From a virus: DNA of 39,595 nucleotides. The DNA lies in IMG/VR virus record IMGVR_UViG_3300046499_000185, positions 1 through 39,595 of that record; one strand, 5' to 3'. Positions 6,981 through 15,036 of this stretch are shown here, piece by piece. Position 1 is the stretch's first letter, and every line of letters starts with the position of its first letter. Made by a program: the position numbers and the translations under genes. The notes under the pieces were generated by a model. The model worked only from the letters and a program-made list of their open reading frames with translations, was not told the origin of the DNA and made no database searches.

Positions 6981-9448
6981 TCCGCACCGCCACCCTCGCG
7001 CTGTCCACCGAGACGTTCGCCGCGGGCCGCAAGAAGTACCTCACCGACACTGACGGCCAGCTCCGACCGCACGTGAAGGACGCCCTACTCCGGCTGGGCC
7101 TGCCCGGCTGGGAAGGCCAGATCGTCAACGCCGCGCTCGACGTCTTCGACGTCACCGCCCGATCCGAGGTCGACGAATGGTCGCAGGTCCTCGACGACAT
7201 GCGGGACGCGTTCGCGCAGGAACTCGGCGACGCGCTGAAGAAGACGAAGGCCACCGCGAACCGGGACGCCCAGACCGACACCGTCACCCGCTGGGTCTCC
7301 ACCATGGCGGTGAACGCCGCGACCGAGGCGGCCACCACCGCCGACACCTCCGAGCATGTCGGGCTGGAATGGATCACCATGCACGACGACAGTGTGCGCT
7401 CCCAGCACAAGGAGGCCGAGGGGCAGACCGTCCCGACCGGCCAGCCGTTCACCGTCGGCGGCGAGCACATGTACTACCCGGGCCAGCCCGTCGGCGACCC
7501 GTCCAACTGGATCAACTGCCGCTGTGTCGCCCGGCCTACCATGCTCGAAGGCGACTCTGCCTCCATCACGGCCAGCGCCGATCCGCAGGACGGGGACGTC
7601 TCCACCACCTGTGTCATCGTCGCCCTGCCTGCCGAGAACGACCCGGTGTCCGCCGCGTCCTCCGAGGCCGACGGCGCGCACTGCACCCTGCTGTTCCTCG
7701 GGGACTGCTCCTCGCTGGACAAGGCTGAGCTGACCAAAGCGCTGGAAACCTTTGTTGGCAAGGGCGTCACGCCCATGACGGAAAACGTTTCCGGCCGGGG
7801 CACTCTCGGGAAAAACTCCGCCGACGTGGTGCTGATCGACGGCGCCTCACTGGTGAACATCCGCGACGGCCTGCTCAACATGGAGCCGATCTGGACCTAC
7901 TGGGAAGCGGTCGAGCAGTTCCCCACATGGGTTCCCCACGTCACCCTCGGCTATCCCGAAACCCCCGCCGCCGGGGACTTCTCCGGGGAGTCCATCACCT
8001 TTGACCGCCTCGCCCTCTGGTACGGCGAGGACCGCACCGCCATCTATCCCCTTGGAGAAACCATGAGCAAGACAGAAGCATCCGTCATCCACGCGGAAGA
8101 CGAGGCGTTCACACAGGAAGTCGCGGACGCCGCCGTTGAGGTGTTCGGCGGAACCGCCGGACCCGAATCCGTTCCGGTCCCATCCCCCGATCAGGAGCAG
8201 TTCGCGGAGGAAACCCCATGGCACGGCGTCCTCGCCCCCGAGGGCACTCCGTCCGGGGACGGCCGCCAGTTCGCCGCGGGCGCGCTGACCAACCGCGACC
8301 TGCCCCTGCCGCTGAAGGCCATGTTCGTCGACGACGAGGGCCACAAGGGTTCCGTTATCGTCGGCCGGATCGACAACATCTTCCGCGACGGCAACCTCGT
8401 CAAGGGCGAAGGCGTGTTCGACAACAGCCCCGAGGCCGACAAGGCGAAGGGCATGGTCGAGCGCAAGATGTGGCGCGGCGTGTCCGTCGATGTCGACGCC
8501 GCCGAGCTGTCCGTGGACGTGGAGGAGAACGACGCTCAGGTCACCGAGTTCTCCGCCGCCCGGATCGCCTCCGCCACCATGTGCGCGATCCCCGCGTTCG
8601 CCGAAGCCTACGTCGCCCTCGGCACGTGGGCCGACGCCCCCGGCAACGAGACCGCCCCGGAGGTGTCCCCGGACGCCCCGGTCGATCAGAAGATGGCGTC
8701 GGTGTCGCTGGTCGCCTCCGCCGCCCCGAAGCTCAGCGCCGACGCGTTCCGCAACCCCAACCTCACCGAGGAAACCCCGCTCACCGTCACGGAGGACGGG
8801 CGCGTCTTCGGGCACCTCGCCGGGTGGGAGACCTGCCACATCGGCTACGAGGTGTGCACCACCGCTCCCCCGTCGCTGACGGACTACGCCTACTTCCTCA
8901 CCGGTCAGGTCTTCACCGACGCCGGTCCCGTGGCGGTCGGCCAGATCACCCTTGGCGGCGGGCACGCCGACGGCCAGTTCGGAATCCGGGCCGCGGTTGC
9001 GCACTACGACAACACCGGCAACGCCGTTGCGGATGTGACCGTGGGCGAGGACGAGTTCGGCATCTGGTTCGCGGGCCAGCTCCGTGATGGCGTCAGCGAC
9101 AGGGACATCCACACTCTGCGCGCGACCGGCGTTTCCGGCGACTGGCGCGAGGTGCGGGTCCGCGGGAACGCGTCGATGGAACTGATCGCGGCCCTGTCGG
9201 TGAACGTGCCGGGCTTCCCGATCGCACGCTCCCGGGCAACGTACGCCAACGGGCGCCAGCTTTCCCTCATCGGCCAGCCTGTTCAGGCCCGCAAGGTTGA
9301 AGTTCTGGACTCCGCGTTCGTTGCCAAGCTCGACGCCTACACCGCCATGAAGGCGCGGGAGGCCAAGGTCAACAAGCTCCGCACACAGGTGCGCGCCGAT
9401 CTGGTCGCATCCATCAAGTCCGAAGTACAGAAATTGGGAGGCAAGTAA
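6977..9448 (+). CDS. MuF-like / 2H phosphoesterase-like / capsid maturation protease fusion
   Basis: This is an 823-residue protein with three parts. Residues 1-190 are MuF-like: WITMHDDSVRSQH at 132-144 and a terminal NWINCRC at 178-183. Residues 210-330 look like a 2H phosphoesterase: HCTLLFLG at 235-242 and HVTLGYP at 321-327 give two H-x-T-L motifs 86 residues apart, the spacing seen in LigT-type enzymes. Residues 412-550 are the capsid maturation protease type found in actinophages: WHGVLAPEGTPSGDGR, VGRIDNIFRDG and RGVSVDVD with Ser503 as candidate nucleophile. The remaining 270 residues are beta-rich and end in a coiled-coil. The MuF and protease parts would act in prohead assembly and maturation; the enzyme in between is unexpected and may be carried in the virion. 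Confidence 0.88.
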   Translation: MIRTATLALSTETFAAGRKKYLTDTDGQLRPHVKDALLRLGLPGWEGQIVNAALDVFDVTARSEVDEWSQVLDDMRDAFAQELGDALKKTKATANRDAQTDTVTRWVSTMAVNAATEAATTADTSEHVGLEWITMHDDSVRSQHKEAEGQTVPTGQPFTVGGEHMYYPGQPVGDPSNWINCRCVARPTMLEGDSASITASADPQDGDVSTTCVIVALPAENDPVSAASSEADGAHCTLLFLGDCSSLDKAELTKALETFVGKGVTPMTENVSGRGTLGKNSADVVLIDGASLVNIRDGLLNMEPIWTYWEAVEQFPTWVPHVTLGYPETPAAGDFSGESITFDRLALWYGEDRTAIYPLGETMSKTEASVIHAEDEAFTQEVADAAVEVFGGTAGPESVPVPSPDQEQFAEETPWHGVLAPEGTPSGDGRQFAAGALTNRDLPLPLKAMFVDDEGHKGSVIVGRIDNIFRDGNLVKGEGVFDNSPEADKAKGMVERKMWRGVSVDVDAAELSVDVEENDAQVTEFSAARIASATMCAIPAFAEAYVALGTWADAPGNETAPEVSPDAPVDQKMASVSLVASAAPKLSADAFRNPNLTEETPLTVTEDGRVFGHLAGWETCHIGYEVCTTAPPSLTDYAYFLTGQVFTDAGPVAVGQITLGGGHADGQFGIRAAVAHYDNTGNAVADVTVGEDEFGIWFAGQLRDGVSDRDIHTLRATGVSGDWREVRVRGNASMELIAALSVNVPGFPIARSRATYANGRQLSLIGQPVQARKVEVLDSAFVAKLDAYTAMKAREAKVNKLRTQVRADLVASIKSEVQKLGGK

Positions 9449-9450
9449 CC

Positions 9451-9600
9451 ATGGCATGTGGTGCATGCGGCAGTAGCAAGGTGAAGGCGCAGACCTACAC
9501 GTGGACGTCCGCTGACGGGAAGACCACGCAGTCTTTCCGGACTGAAGTGGAAGCCAAAGCAAAGAAGGCCCGCTCCGGCGGGGATTACAAAGCCTCGTAA
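9451..9600 (+). CDS. Small virion-region protein with MACGACG start
   Basis: This 49-residue protein is supported by GGGAGG 9 bases before its ATG. It begins MACGACGSSK, followed by a short two-strand part (AQTYTWTSADGKTTQSF) and a basic end. Tiny proteins with an N-terminal Cys-Gly-rich start and an 'adult' part resembling a hairpin are frequent immediately before or after capsid genes in actinophages; the function is unknown. It lies between the protease fusion and the major capsid gene. Confidence 0.75.
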   Translation: MACGACGSSKVKAQTYTWTSADGKTTQSFRTEVEAKAKKARSGGDYKAS

Positions 9601-9615
9601 TTCGCGCGACACGCG

Positions 9616-9632
9616 CACAATCGACGATTGTG
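9616..9632. promoter_or_regulatory. 17-bp perfect palindrome upstream of the capsid gene
   Basis: The sequence CACAATCGACGATTGTG reads the same on both strands around the central A at 9624. It lies in the 146-base gap before the major capsid gene, one of the longer gaps in the rightward arm. A protein binding site (operator) is the simplest reading; an 8-bp stem with a one-base loop is less likely as RNA. Confidence 0.5.
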
Positions 9633-9635
9633 TAC

Positions 9636-9687
9636 CGGCCTACGTCTAGGATTTGTCTCAGTAGGACACTTTCCGAGCCGTAGGCCG
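9636..9687 (+). promoter_or_regulatory. Inverted repeat in capsid gene leader
   Basis: CGGCCTACG at 9636-9644 is complementary to CGTAGGCCG at 9679-9687, with a 34-base A+T-richer loop. In RNA this would form a stem-loop in the leader of the major capsid gene, about 60 bases before its start. It has no U-tract, so it is not a typical terminator. It may stabilise the capsid mRNA or mark a processing site. Confidence 0.4.
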
Positions 9688-9746
9688 TGTGTCGCCCACT
9701 AAATGTTCCACCCCACACGTCACTACGTCTCAATTAGGAGAGAGTC

Positions 9747-11414
9747 ATGGGTAAGTTCAAAGCCCCTGAAGACATCAAGGCACTCGACACGGCCGCACTC
9801 GCCGCCGCTGTCGATGAAGCACTCGCCGAGTTCGCCGAGTTCGCCGACATCCCCGATGCCGAAGTAACCGACGAGCAGTTCGCTGAACTGCGCACCCTCG
9901 GCGACTTCGCCAAGGCCGGTCGCGCCGAGCTGGACGAGCGTCAGGTGGCCTCCGAGGCCCGCGCCGCCGAACTGGCCGCACTCCGCGGCGAGCTGGCGAT
10001 GAAGCCGAAGGAAGGCTCCCCCGCCGAGGAAGCGGACGAGACCCCCGCCGAGGAACAGGCCGAGGACGAGAAGGCCAAGAAGGCCGCCGCTCAGGTCGTT
10101 GAAGCTTCCGCCAAGCGCACCAGCTTCGCCTCCAAGGCCGCTTCCGCCTCCGTCGCCCCGAAGGCTCCCGCCAAGCGCGGCTCCCTCACCGCGGCCGCCG
10201 AGGTTTCCGGCTACGCCACCGGCCACAAGTTCGAGAACTTCTCCGACGCCTCGTCTGCGATCCTCTCCAAGCTTCAGTCGATGCCGACCGCGATCCCGAA
10301 CCACCAGTCCCGCGCTGGCATCCTCGTGATCGACTCCGCACAGTCGGAGTTCACGCAGGCGAACCCCAACTTCCAGAACCGCGACCTCGAACTCCTGCTC
10401 GCCGCGGGCAAGGAATCCAGCCTGAAGGGCGGCTCCCTCGTGGCCGCCGGTGGCTGGGGTGCGCCGTCCCAGATCGCGCTCGACTTCTGCGAACTGGAGA
10501 ACGTCGACTCCCTGATCCAGCTCCCCGAGGTGACCATCACCCGCGGCGGCGTCCAGTACACCAAGGGTCCGACCCTCGCCGACGTGCTGGGTTCCGCCAC
10601 CGGTTTCTGGGACATGGATGAAGCGACCGCCGAGGCGGGCACGGAGGAGAAGACGTTCCTGCGTCCGTCCGTTCCGGGCTTCGTCGAGAAGCGCCTGAGC
10701 GCCGTGGGCATCGGCCTCGAAGCCGGCCTCCTGCTCCGTCAGGGCTGGCCCGAGGTCATCGACCGTCACGCCACCCTGCTGACCGTCGCGCACCAGATCA
10801 AGATGGCCCGCAAGTCCATCCAGCTCATTCAGGGCTTCACGGGTGCGGCCACCGCGATCAGCAACGCCTTCGGCAACGCGTTCGACATCTTCCACATCCT
10901 CGAACTGCTGGCCGTCGGCGAGCGCCAGCGCCTCTCGATGTCTGTGAACCAGACCCTCGAAGCACTGATCCCGCACTGGGTGAAGGCCGTCGTCCGCGCC
11001 GACCTCGCCCAGCGTCAGGGCGTCGACACCCCGTCCGTGACGGATGCTCAGATCGACTCCTACCTGACCGCCCGCGGCATCAAGGCGCAGTGGATCACCC
11101 AGTATCAGGAAATCCCGCTGGACCCTACCACGGGTCTTGCGCTGTCCTACCCCGACACCGTCGAGGTCATCTTCTACCCGGCCGGTTCGTTCGTCCGTGG
11201 TGTTGCGCCGGTCATCCAGCTCGACACCATCTACGACTCCACCAACCTGAAGAAGAACGACTACCTGCACCTGTTCATGGAGCAGGGCGTTCTGATGACC
11301 AACCCGTGCGGCGACGGTCACCGCGTTTCCTTCCCGCTCTACGCCAACGGCCGCCGCGCCAACGTGCAGGGCACCGACGCTAACGACAACCTGTTCAACG
11401 CTCCTGTCGCGTAG
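9747..11414 (+). CDS. Major capsid protein with N-terminal scaffolding domain
   Basis: This is a 555-residue protein with a clear AGGAGAG ribosome site. Residues 1-165 are Ala/Glu/Lys-rich and predicted helical, like the delta or scaffold domain removed by the maturation protease. The rest is a capsid-type fold: a long loop region, the spine-helix-like LLRQGWPEVIDRHATLLTVA, KMARKSIQLIQGF, and a C-terminal beta part with VEVIFYPAGSFVRGV and DTIYDSTNLKKNDYLHLFME. The length is that of HK97-fold capsid proteins with a fused scaffold. Its position after the protease agrees. It forms the icosahedral shell. Confidence 0.92.
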   Translation: MGKFKAPEDIKALDTAALAAAVDEALAEFAEFADIPDAEVTDEQFAELRTLGDFAKAGRAELDERQVASEARAAELAALRGELAMKPKEGSPAEEADETPAEEQAEDEKAKKAAAQVVEASAKRTSFASKAASASVAPKAPAKRGSLTAAAEVSGYATGHKFENFSDASSAILSKLQSMPTAIPNHQSRAGILVIDSAQSEFTQANPNFQNRDLELLLAAGKESSLKGGSLVAAGGWGAPSQIALDFCELENVDSLIQLPEVTITRGGVQYTKGPTLADVLGSATGFWDMDEATAEAGTEEKTFLRPSVPGFVEKRLSAVGIGLEAGLLLRQGWPEVIDRHATLLTVAHQIKMARKSIQLIQGFTGAATAISNAFGNAFDIFHILELLAVGERQRLSMSVNQTLEALIPHWVKAVVRADLAQRQGVDTPSVTDAQIDSYLTARGIKAQWITQYQEIPLDPTTGLALSYPDTVEVIFYPAGSFVRGVAPVIQLDTIYDSTNLKKNDYLHLFMEQGVLMTNPCGDGHRVSFPLYANGRRANVQGTDANDNLFNAPVA

Positions 11415-11421
11415 TGAATGA

Positions 11422-11456
11422 TCCGCTGGGGCGGTGCGGCCCATCGCCCCAGCGGA
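11422..11456 (+). terminator. Hairpin after major capsid gene (attenuator or terminator)
   Basis: TCCGCTGGGGCG at 11422-11433 pairs perfectly with CGCCCCAGCGGA at 11445-11456 across an 11-base loop. No U-tract follows. It lies 8 bases after the capsid stop and just before a strong ribosome site, so it probably reduces read-through or protects the 3' end of the capsid mRNA. Confidence 0.6.
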
Positions 11457-11485
11457 ACCCTTCCACCACCGAAAGGAGGTAGGCC

Positions 11486-12238
11486 ATGACTACACCGAAG
11501 ATTCTGATTGACCCCCCCGCCGTTGACCCGGCGGTCGGTGGTCTGCTTGGCGTGGCGAATGTCATCCCCGACAGCTCGCTTGCGTATCACGGGGTCAAGC
11601 ACCGCAAGGTGCTCGACGGTCACACCCGCACCGTTCCCGCCGAGGGCACGGACAAGACGTTCGACCAGCTCGCCTACGAGGACGGCGTCGAGTTCGCTAC
11701 CTACCGCGGGCTGGAGGTTGCCCTCCTGCTGGGTGAGGACCCTGCGGCGCTGGCCAAGGATGCGTTCAGCGCGGGGGAGACCTACGCGGTGGAAGCGGCT
11801 GTGCAGGAACTCCTGCTCAACCCGGAAGCTGTGGACATTACCCCGGTCCCCGGCACCGGCATCACCAGCGCGAAGGCGGCCCTCGGCCTGCTGGAACAGT
11901 GGATCGGCGAGAACTACACCGGCAAGCCGCTGATTCAGACGAACCGGCTCGGCGTCGAACTCCTGTTCGACCGCATCCCCGGCGTTGAGTCGATCACCAC
12001 CGTCAACGGCACCCCCGTTGTCGGCTGTGCAGGCTTCTCCGCAGACGGCCCCGGCGGGCTTACCGCGGATGCCAACGAGGTGTGGGTGTACGTCACCGGC
12101 CAGATCAACCTCTGGCAGGGCAACCTGACCGTCCAGTCCGCACCGGCCACCGCCCAGAACCGGGACTTCGGTCTCGCGGAACGGGCCTACGCCGCCACCA
12201 ATTCCGGCCCCGCCGCCGCCATCCTGTTGAAGTTCTAA
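11486..12238 (+). CDS. Head structural protein, second capsid-type candidate
   Basis: This is a 250-residue protein preceded by AAAGGAGGT, the strongest ribosome site in the window, so high expression is likely. It is rich in short strands and small residues, with no membrane or cysteine motifs. The C-terminal part (ELLFDRIPGVESITTVNGTP, then EVWVYVTGQINLW) looks like a capsid-type beta domain. A gene at this position is sometimes a second capsid subunit (pentamer type) or a decoration protein in actinophages; which applies cannot be told here. It directly follows the major capsid gene and hairpin. Confidence 0.75.
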   Translation: MTTPKILIDPPAVDPAVGGLLGVANVIPDSSLAYHGVKHRKVLDGHTRTVPAEGTDKTFDQLAYEDGVEFATYRGLEVALLLGEDPAALAKDAFSAGETYAVEAAVQELLLNPEAVDITPVPGTGITSAKAALGLLEQWIGENYTGKPLIQTNRLGVELLFDRIPGVESITTVNGTPVVGCAGFSADGPGGLTADANEVWVYVTGQINLWQGNLTVQSAPATAQNRDFGLAERAYAATNSGPAAAILLKF

Positions 12239-12249
12239 GGAGAACCGCC

Positions 12250-12597
12250 ATGTCTGTCACCAACATCAACACCCTGAACGAGGGGGAGGCGTTCGTCGAC
12301 GGCCGCTCCCCGGAAAAGGCCGCCGAGCTTCTCGAACTGGCCGACGCCGCCGGTCTGAAGGGCACCGTCCACACCACCTCCCACGGCTACATCGTCCCCG
12401 CCAGCATCCTTGCGGGCAAGGGCAAGCACGCCGAGGAATCCGCAGAACAGTTTGACCCGTCCAAGGCCACCATCGAGGAAGTCCAGGCTTACCTCGACGG
12501 TGCCGACGACGCCGAGCGGGAGCGTGTGCTCGCCGCCGAAGCAGAGGGGAAGGGACGCAAGGCCCTCGCCCCCGCAACCCCCGAGGGAGCTAAGTAA
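12250..12597 (+). CDS. Hypothetical head-region protein
   Basis: This 115-residue protein has AAGGAG before the ATG at 12250; the open frame extends upstream only inside the previous gene. Residues 7-55 form a small mixed domain (EAFVDGRSPEKAAELLELAD, then HTTSHGYIVPASIL). Residues 70-105 form a small helical domain (TIEEVQAYLDGADDAERERV) of a kind often present in capsid-neighbour proteins. The Lys/Ala-rich tail resembles those of head accessory proteins. A role in head completion is inferred from position only. Confidence 0.75.
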   Translation: MSVTNINTLNEGEAFVDGRSPEKAAELLELADAAGLKGTVHTTSHGYIVPASILAGKGKHAEESAEQFDPSKATIEEVQAYLDGADDAERERVLAAEAEGKGRKALAPATPEGAK

Positions 12598-13490
12598 TGT
12601 CGCAGTCCAAGAAGGTTTCCTTCCTCCGCGGTAAGCGGTTGCGGGCCACCGCGCTCGACGTGAGCGGCGTGCCGTTCTACGGCGAGTCCTCCGTTGTCGT
12701 CACCAAGGGTGTCGTCACCCTGACGTACACCACGAACACCGACGCCGGTAACCCCATCAGCGTCCCGAACATGAACGGCGAGGCCTGCATCAACGAGACC
12801 GCCGTTCCGACCCTGACCGGGTACGGCGTCGAAGCCGACTTCTGCGACGTCGACTTCGCTCTGCTGGAACTCCTCACCGGGCAGAAGGTCTACGTCGACG
12901 ACAACGGCCTCGTCATCGGCATCACGGAGTCCACGGGCGTCGACATGGCGGCGGTGAACTTCGCGCTGGAGATGTGGCTGGGTTCGTCCAACCCGGGCGA
13001 GTACGGCTACGTCCTCACCCCGTTCCTGTCCGGCGGCGTCGTCAGCGACATCGCCGTGGCAAACGATGCCATCACCTTCAAGGTCACCGGCATGCAGACC
13101 AAGAACGGCACCGGCTGGGGCAAGGGTCCGTACAAGGTCGAGAAGGTCGGGGGTGTCGATTCCGTCATGCGTGAAGCCATGAACGCGAACGACCACCGCC
13201 GCATCTTCACGACCACGGTTGCGCCTCCGGCGATCTACGCCGGTTCCACCCCCCTGCTGGACTCGGCCGATCCTGCCGTGACTTCGCTGACGGCCACGGC
13301 CACCGGCAAGTCCGTCGCGATCGCACCGACCCCGGCCGGTACGGACCCGATGTGGTACGACTTCGGCGACGGCACGTGGGACTACGCGGAGACCGGAAGC
13401 TACACGCACGTGTACGCGACCGCCGGGACGTTCACCATCACCGGGCACCGCGGTTCGACCACCGCGACTGCGACCGTCACCACGACGTAG
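12597..13490 (+). CDS. Major tail protein with C-terminal PKD-like domain
   Basis: This is a 297-residue protein. Residues 1-205 match actinophage major tail proteins: KKVSFLRGKRLRATALDVSG, VPFYGESSVVVTKGVV, GYGVEADFCDVDFALLELLTG and FALEMWLG. It forms the tail tube. Residues 213-297 form a separate immunoglobulin-like domain of PKD type, with YDFGDG at 254-259 and SYTHVYATAGTFTITG after it. Such domains often decorate tail tubes and bind weakly to cell surface sugars. Its position before the head-tail connector genes, rather than after them, is less usual. The ATG overlaps the preceding stop (TAATG). Confidence 0.88.
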   Translation: MSQSKKVSFLRGKRLRATALDVSGVPFYGESSVVVTKGVVTLTYTTNTDAGNPISVPNMNGEACINETAVPTLTGYGVEADFCDVDFALLELLTGQKVYVDDNGLVIGITESTGVDMAAVNFALEMWLGSSNPGEYGYVLTPFLSGGVVSDIAVANDAITFKVTGMQTKNGTGWGKGPYKVEKVGGVDSVMREAMNANDHRRIFTTTVAPPAIYAGSTPLLDSADPAVTSLTATATGKSVAIAPTPAGTDPMWYDFGDGTWDYAETGSYTHVYATAGTFTITGHRGSTTATATVTTT

Positions 13491-13506
13491 TAGCGCCCCG
13501 AGGAAG

Positions 13507-13539
13507 CTGGCGGGGGTCGGTCTGTCCGGCCCCCGCCAG
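13507..13539 (+). terminator. Strong hairpin after major tail gene
   Basis: CTGGCGGGGGTCGG (13507-13520) pairs with CCGGCCCCCGCCAG (13526-13539) over 14 positions with one G-U type mismatch and a five-base loop. Only a weak U-poor tail follows (AGAGCCTTATCC). It probably terminates or dampens transcription after the highly expressed head and tail-tube genes. Confidence 0.65.
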
Positions 13540-13571
13540 AGCCTTATCCCCGCCAAACAGAAAGGGCGCTG

Positions 13572-14396
13572 ATGTTCAAGCAGACAATCACCCCGAACCC
13601 CAACAGTCCCGCAGAGGAGGGGATGTGCCTTCAGTATGTGCGGCAGACCTTCAACCTCCCGGTCCGCTACGGCAGTGCCACGGAAGCGTGGAACAACTCC
13701 GCATCCAAGCACACCGACCGGAACTTCCCGGCCGGTGTCGCACACCCGGTCTGGTACGGGCTGGCGTCCAACGTCAACGGCCACGTCGTGCTCCGCATGG
13801 CGGACGGCAGTGTGTACTCGACGTCGGACTACAACCCCAACCCGGTCCACCACCACCCGTCACTGGCCGACCTCGAAGCCTATTACGCCAAGTACGGCGT
13901 GCCGCTGACGTACCGCGGATGGACCGAAGACGTGGCCGGATACACGGTCATCGCCCCCGTTACCCCCACCCCAGAGAAGGATGAACTCGACATGGCAAAC
14001 GCTCAGGACCTTGCGGACGCAATCTTCAACAAGCGGTTCACGAACGCCAACGGCAAAGGCGACGTCACCCTCGGCCAGATCGTCGCTTGGTACGACGCAA
14101 ACCGCGCCAATGACATCGACGGCATCTTCGCCAAGCAGTTCAACCGCGAAGGCGGCCAGAAGGGCGTGACCAACCTCGGCTCGACCGTGGCATGGCTGGA
14201 CGCGAACCTTCAGAAGATCGTCTCCGCCGAGGCGTCGCAGAACGCGCAGATCACCAACCTCGTCGGTGCCATCGCGGCACTCGCGAAGGGTCAGCCGTTT
14301 GATCAGGCGAAGCTCCTCGCCGGGATTCAGGCCTCGGCCGCCGCCGGGGTCAAGGACGCCATCTCCTCGATCGACACCACTGTCACCCTGAAGTAA
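13572..14396 (+). CDS. Candidate endolysin (CHAP/NlpC-like cysteine peptidase)
   Basis: This is a 274-residue protein. Residues 10-90 look like a papain-like peptidoglycan peptidase: EGMCLQYVRQTF with candidate nucleophile Cys19, NASKHTD-like region, VWYGLASNVNGHVVLRMADG with candidate His71, then VYSTSDY. A linker rich in Pro and Thr leads to residues 140-274, a helical segment (DLADAIFNKRF, LGQIVAWYDANR, GQPFDQAKLLAGIQASAAAG) that recurs at the C-terminus of actinophage lysins and tail proteins. It probably cleaves peptide cross-links in the cell wall at lysis. It lies in the middle of the virion genes, far from the holin candidates at 29.4-30.6 kb, so a virion-associated lysin is the alternative. 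Confidence 0.65.
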   Translation: MFKQTITPNPNSPAEEGMCLQYVRQTFNLPVRYGSATEAWNNSASKHTDRNFPAGVAHPVWYGLASNVNGHVVLRMADGSVYSTSDYNPNPVHHHPSLADLEAYYAKYGVPLTYRGWTEDVAGYTVIAPVTPTPEKDELDMANAQDLADAIFNKRFTNANGKGDVTLGQIVAWYDANRANDIDGIFAKQFNREGGQKGVTNLGSTVAWLDANLQKIVSAEASQNAQITNLVGAIAALAKGQPFDQAKLLAGIQASAAAGVKDAISSIDTTVTLK

Positions 14397-14406
14397 GGAC
14401 ACCGCC

Positions 14407-15036
14407 ATGACCGTCGTCCACGCACAGATCATGAGGCCGGATGCGTCCGGTGTGCTCAAACCCGCCCGAGGTTATCTGCGCTGGACGGCGGTCCGTGGCT
14501 GGTCCGCCGCCGGGAACGCGCTGGTGCTCCCGCTCCCGTTCCGGGTGAAGCTGGTCAGCGGCGCCGCGTCCGTGGACGTGGAGCACACCGGCCCGGACTG
14601 GGCATGGGAAGTCACTTACGAACTTGCCGGGCTTCCGCACGACACCAAGCTCTACGCGGTGCCGGACTCCGCCTCCCCGGTGGAGCTGTCCGCGCTGACC
14701 GAAGTCCAGCCGCTCCCGGGCACTCCGGCCAAGCCCCTGCCGGAGAACTGGTCACTGACCCTCGCCGACGCCATCAACGCCGCGGTCGGCCCCGCTGTTG
14801 CCGCCGCCATGGGCGCGGGGATCGACGCTTCCGTGCAGTCCGCTGTCGCCGCCGCTGTCACTTCCTCCGTCTCATCGTCCGTGGCCGCCGCGCTGGCCGA
14901 CGCTCCCCGCACCGTCACGGTCCTCACCGGCGCCGAGGCCCGGCCCGCCACCACCGGGGTCGTCTCGTGGATCGGCGGCACCGTCCAGCCGGTCAACATG
15001 GCGAGCGGTGACCTCTGGTTCAAGGCAGTTCCGTGA
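14407..15036 (+). CDS. Putative virion decoration or fibre protein
   Basis: This is a 209-residue protein with AAGGA before the ATG. Residues 1-95 are strand-rich with regular hydrophobics (VLPLPFRVKLVSGAASVDVE, WAWEVTYEL), like a small immunoglobulin or carbohydrate-binding fold. Residues 115-165 are an Ala/Ser/Val-rich helix suited to trimerisation. A short C-terminal part follows (VVSWIGGTVQPVNMASGDLW). This plan resembles short head fibres or tail appendages. The exact place in the particle is unknown. Confidence 0.65.
   Translation: MTVVHAQIMRPDASGVLKPARGYLRWTAVRGWSAAGNALVLPLPFRVKLVSGAASVDVEHTGPDWAWEVTYELAGLPHDTKLYAVPDSASPVELSALTEVQPLPGTPAKPLPENWSLTLADAINAAVGPAVAAAMGAGIDASVQSAVAAAVTSSVSSSVAAALADAPRTVTVLTGAEARPATTGVVSWIGGTVQPVNMASGDLWFKAVP

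Noticed and set aside
7847-9733. A 628-codon leftward open frame over the protease fusion
   Set aside because: Its composition (Gly/Arg/Asp/His-rich) is that of antisense frames, and it crosses the gap before the capsid gene without a promoter.
9723-11444. A 573-codon leftward open frame over the capsid gene
   Set aside because: Same cause: G+C-rich third positions of the capsid gene keep the reverse frame open. Its product has no recognised domain.
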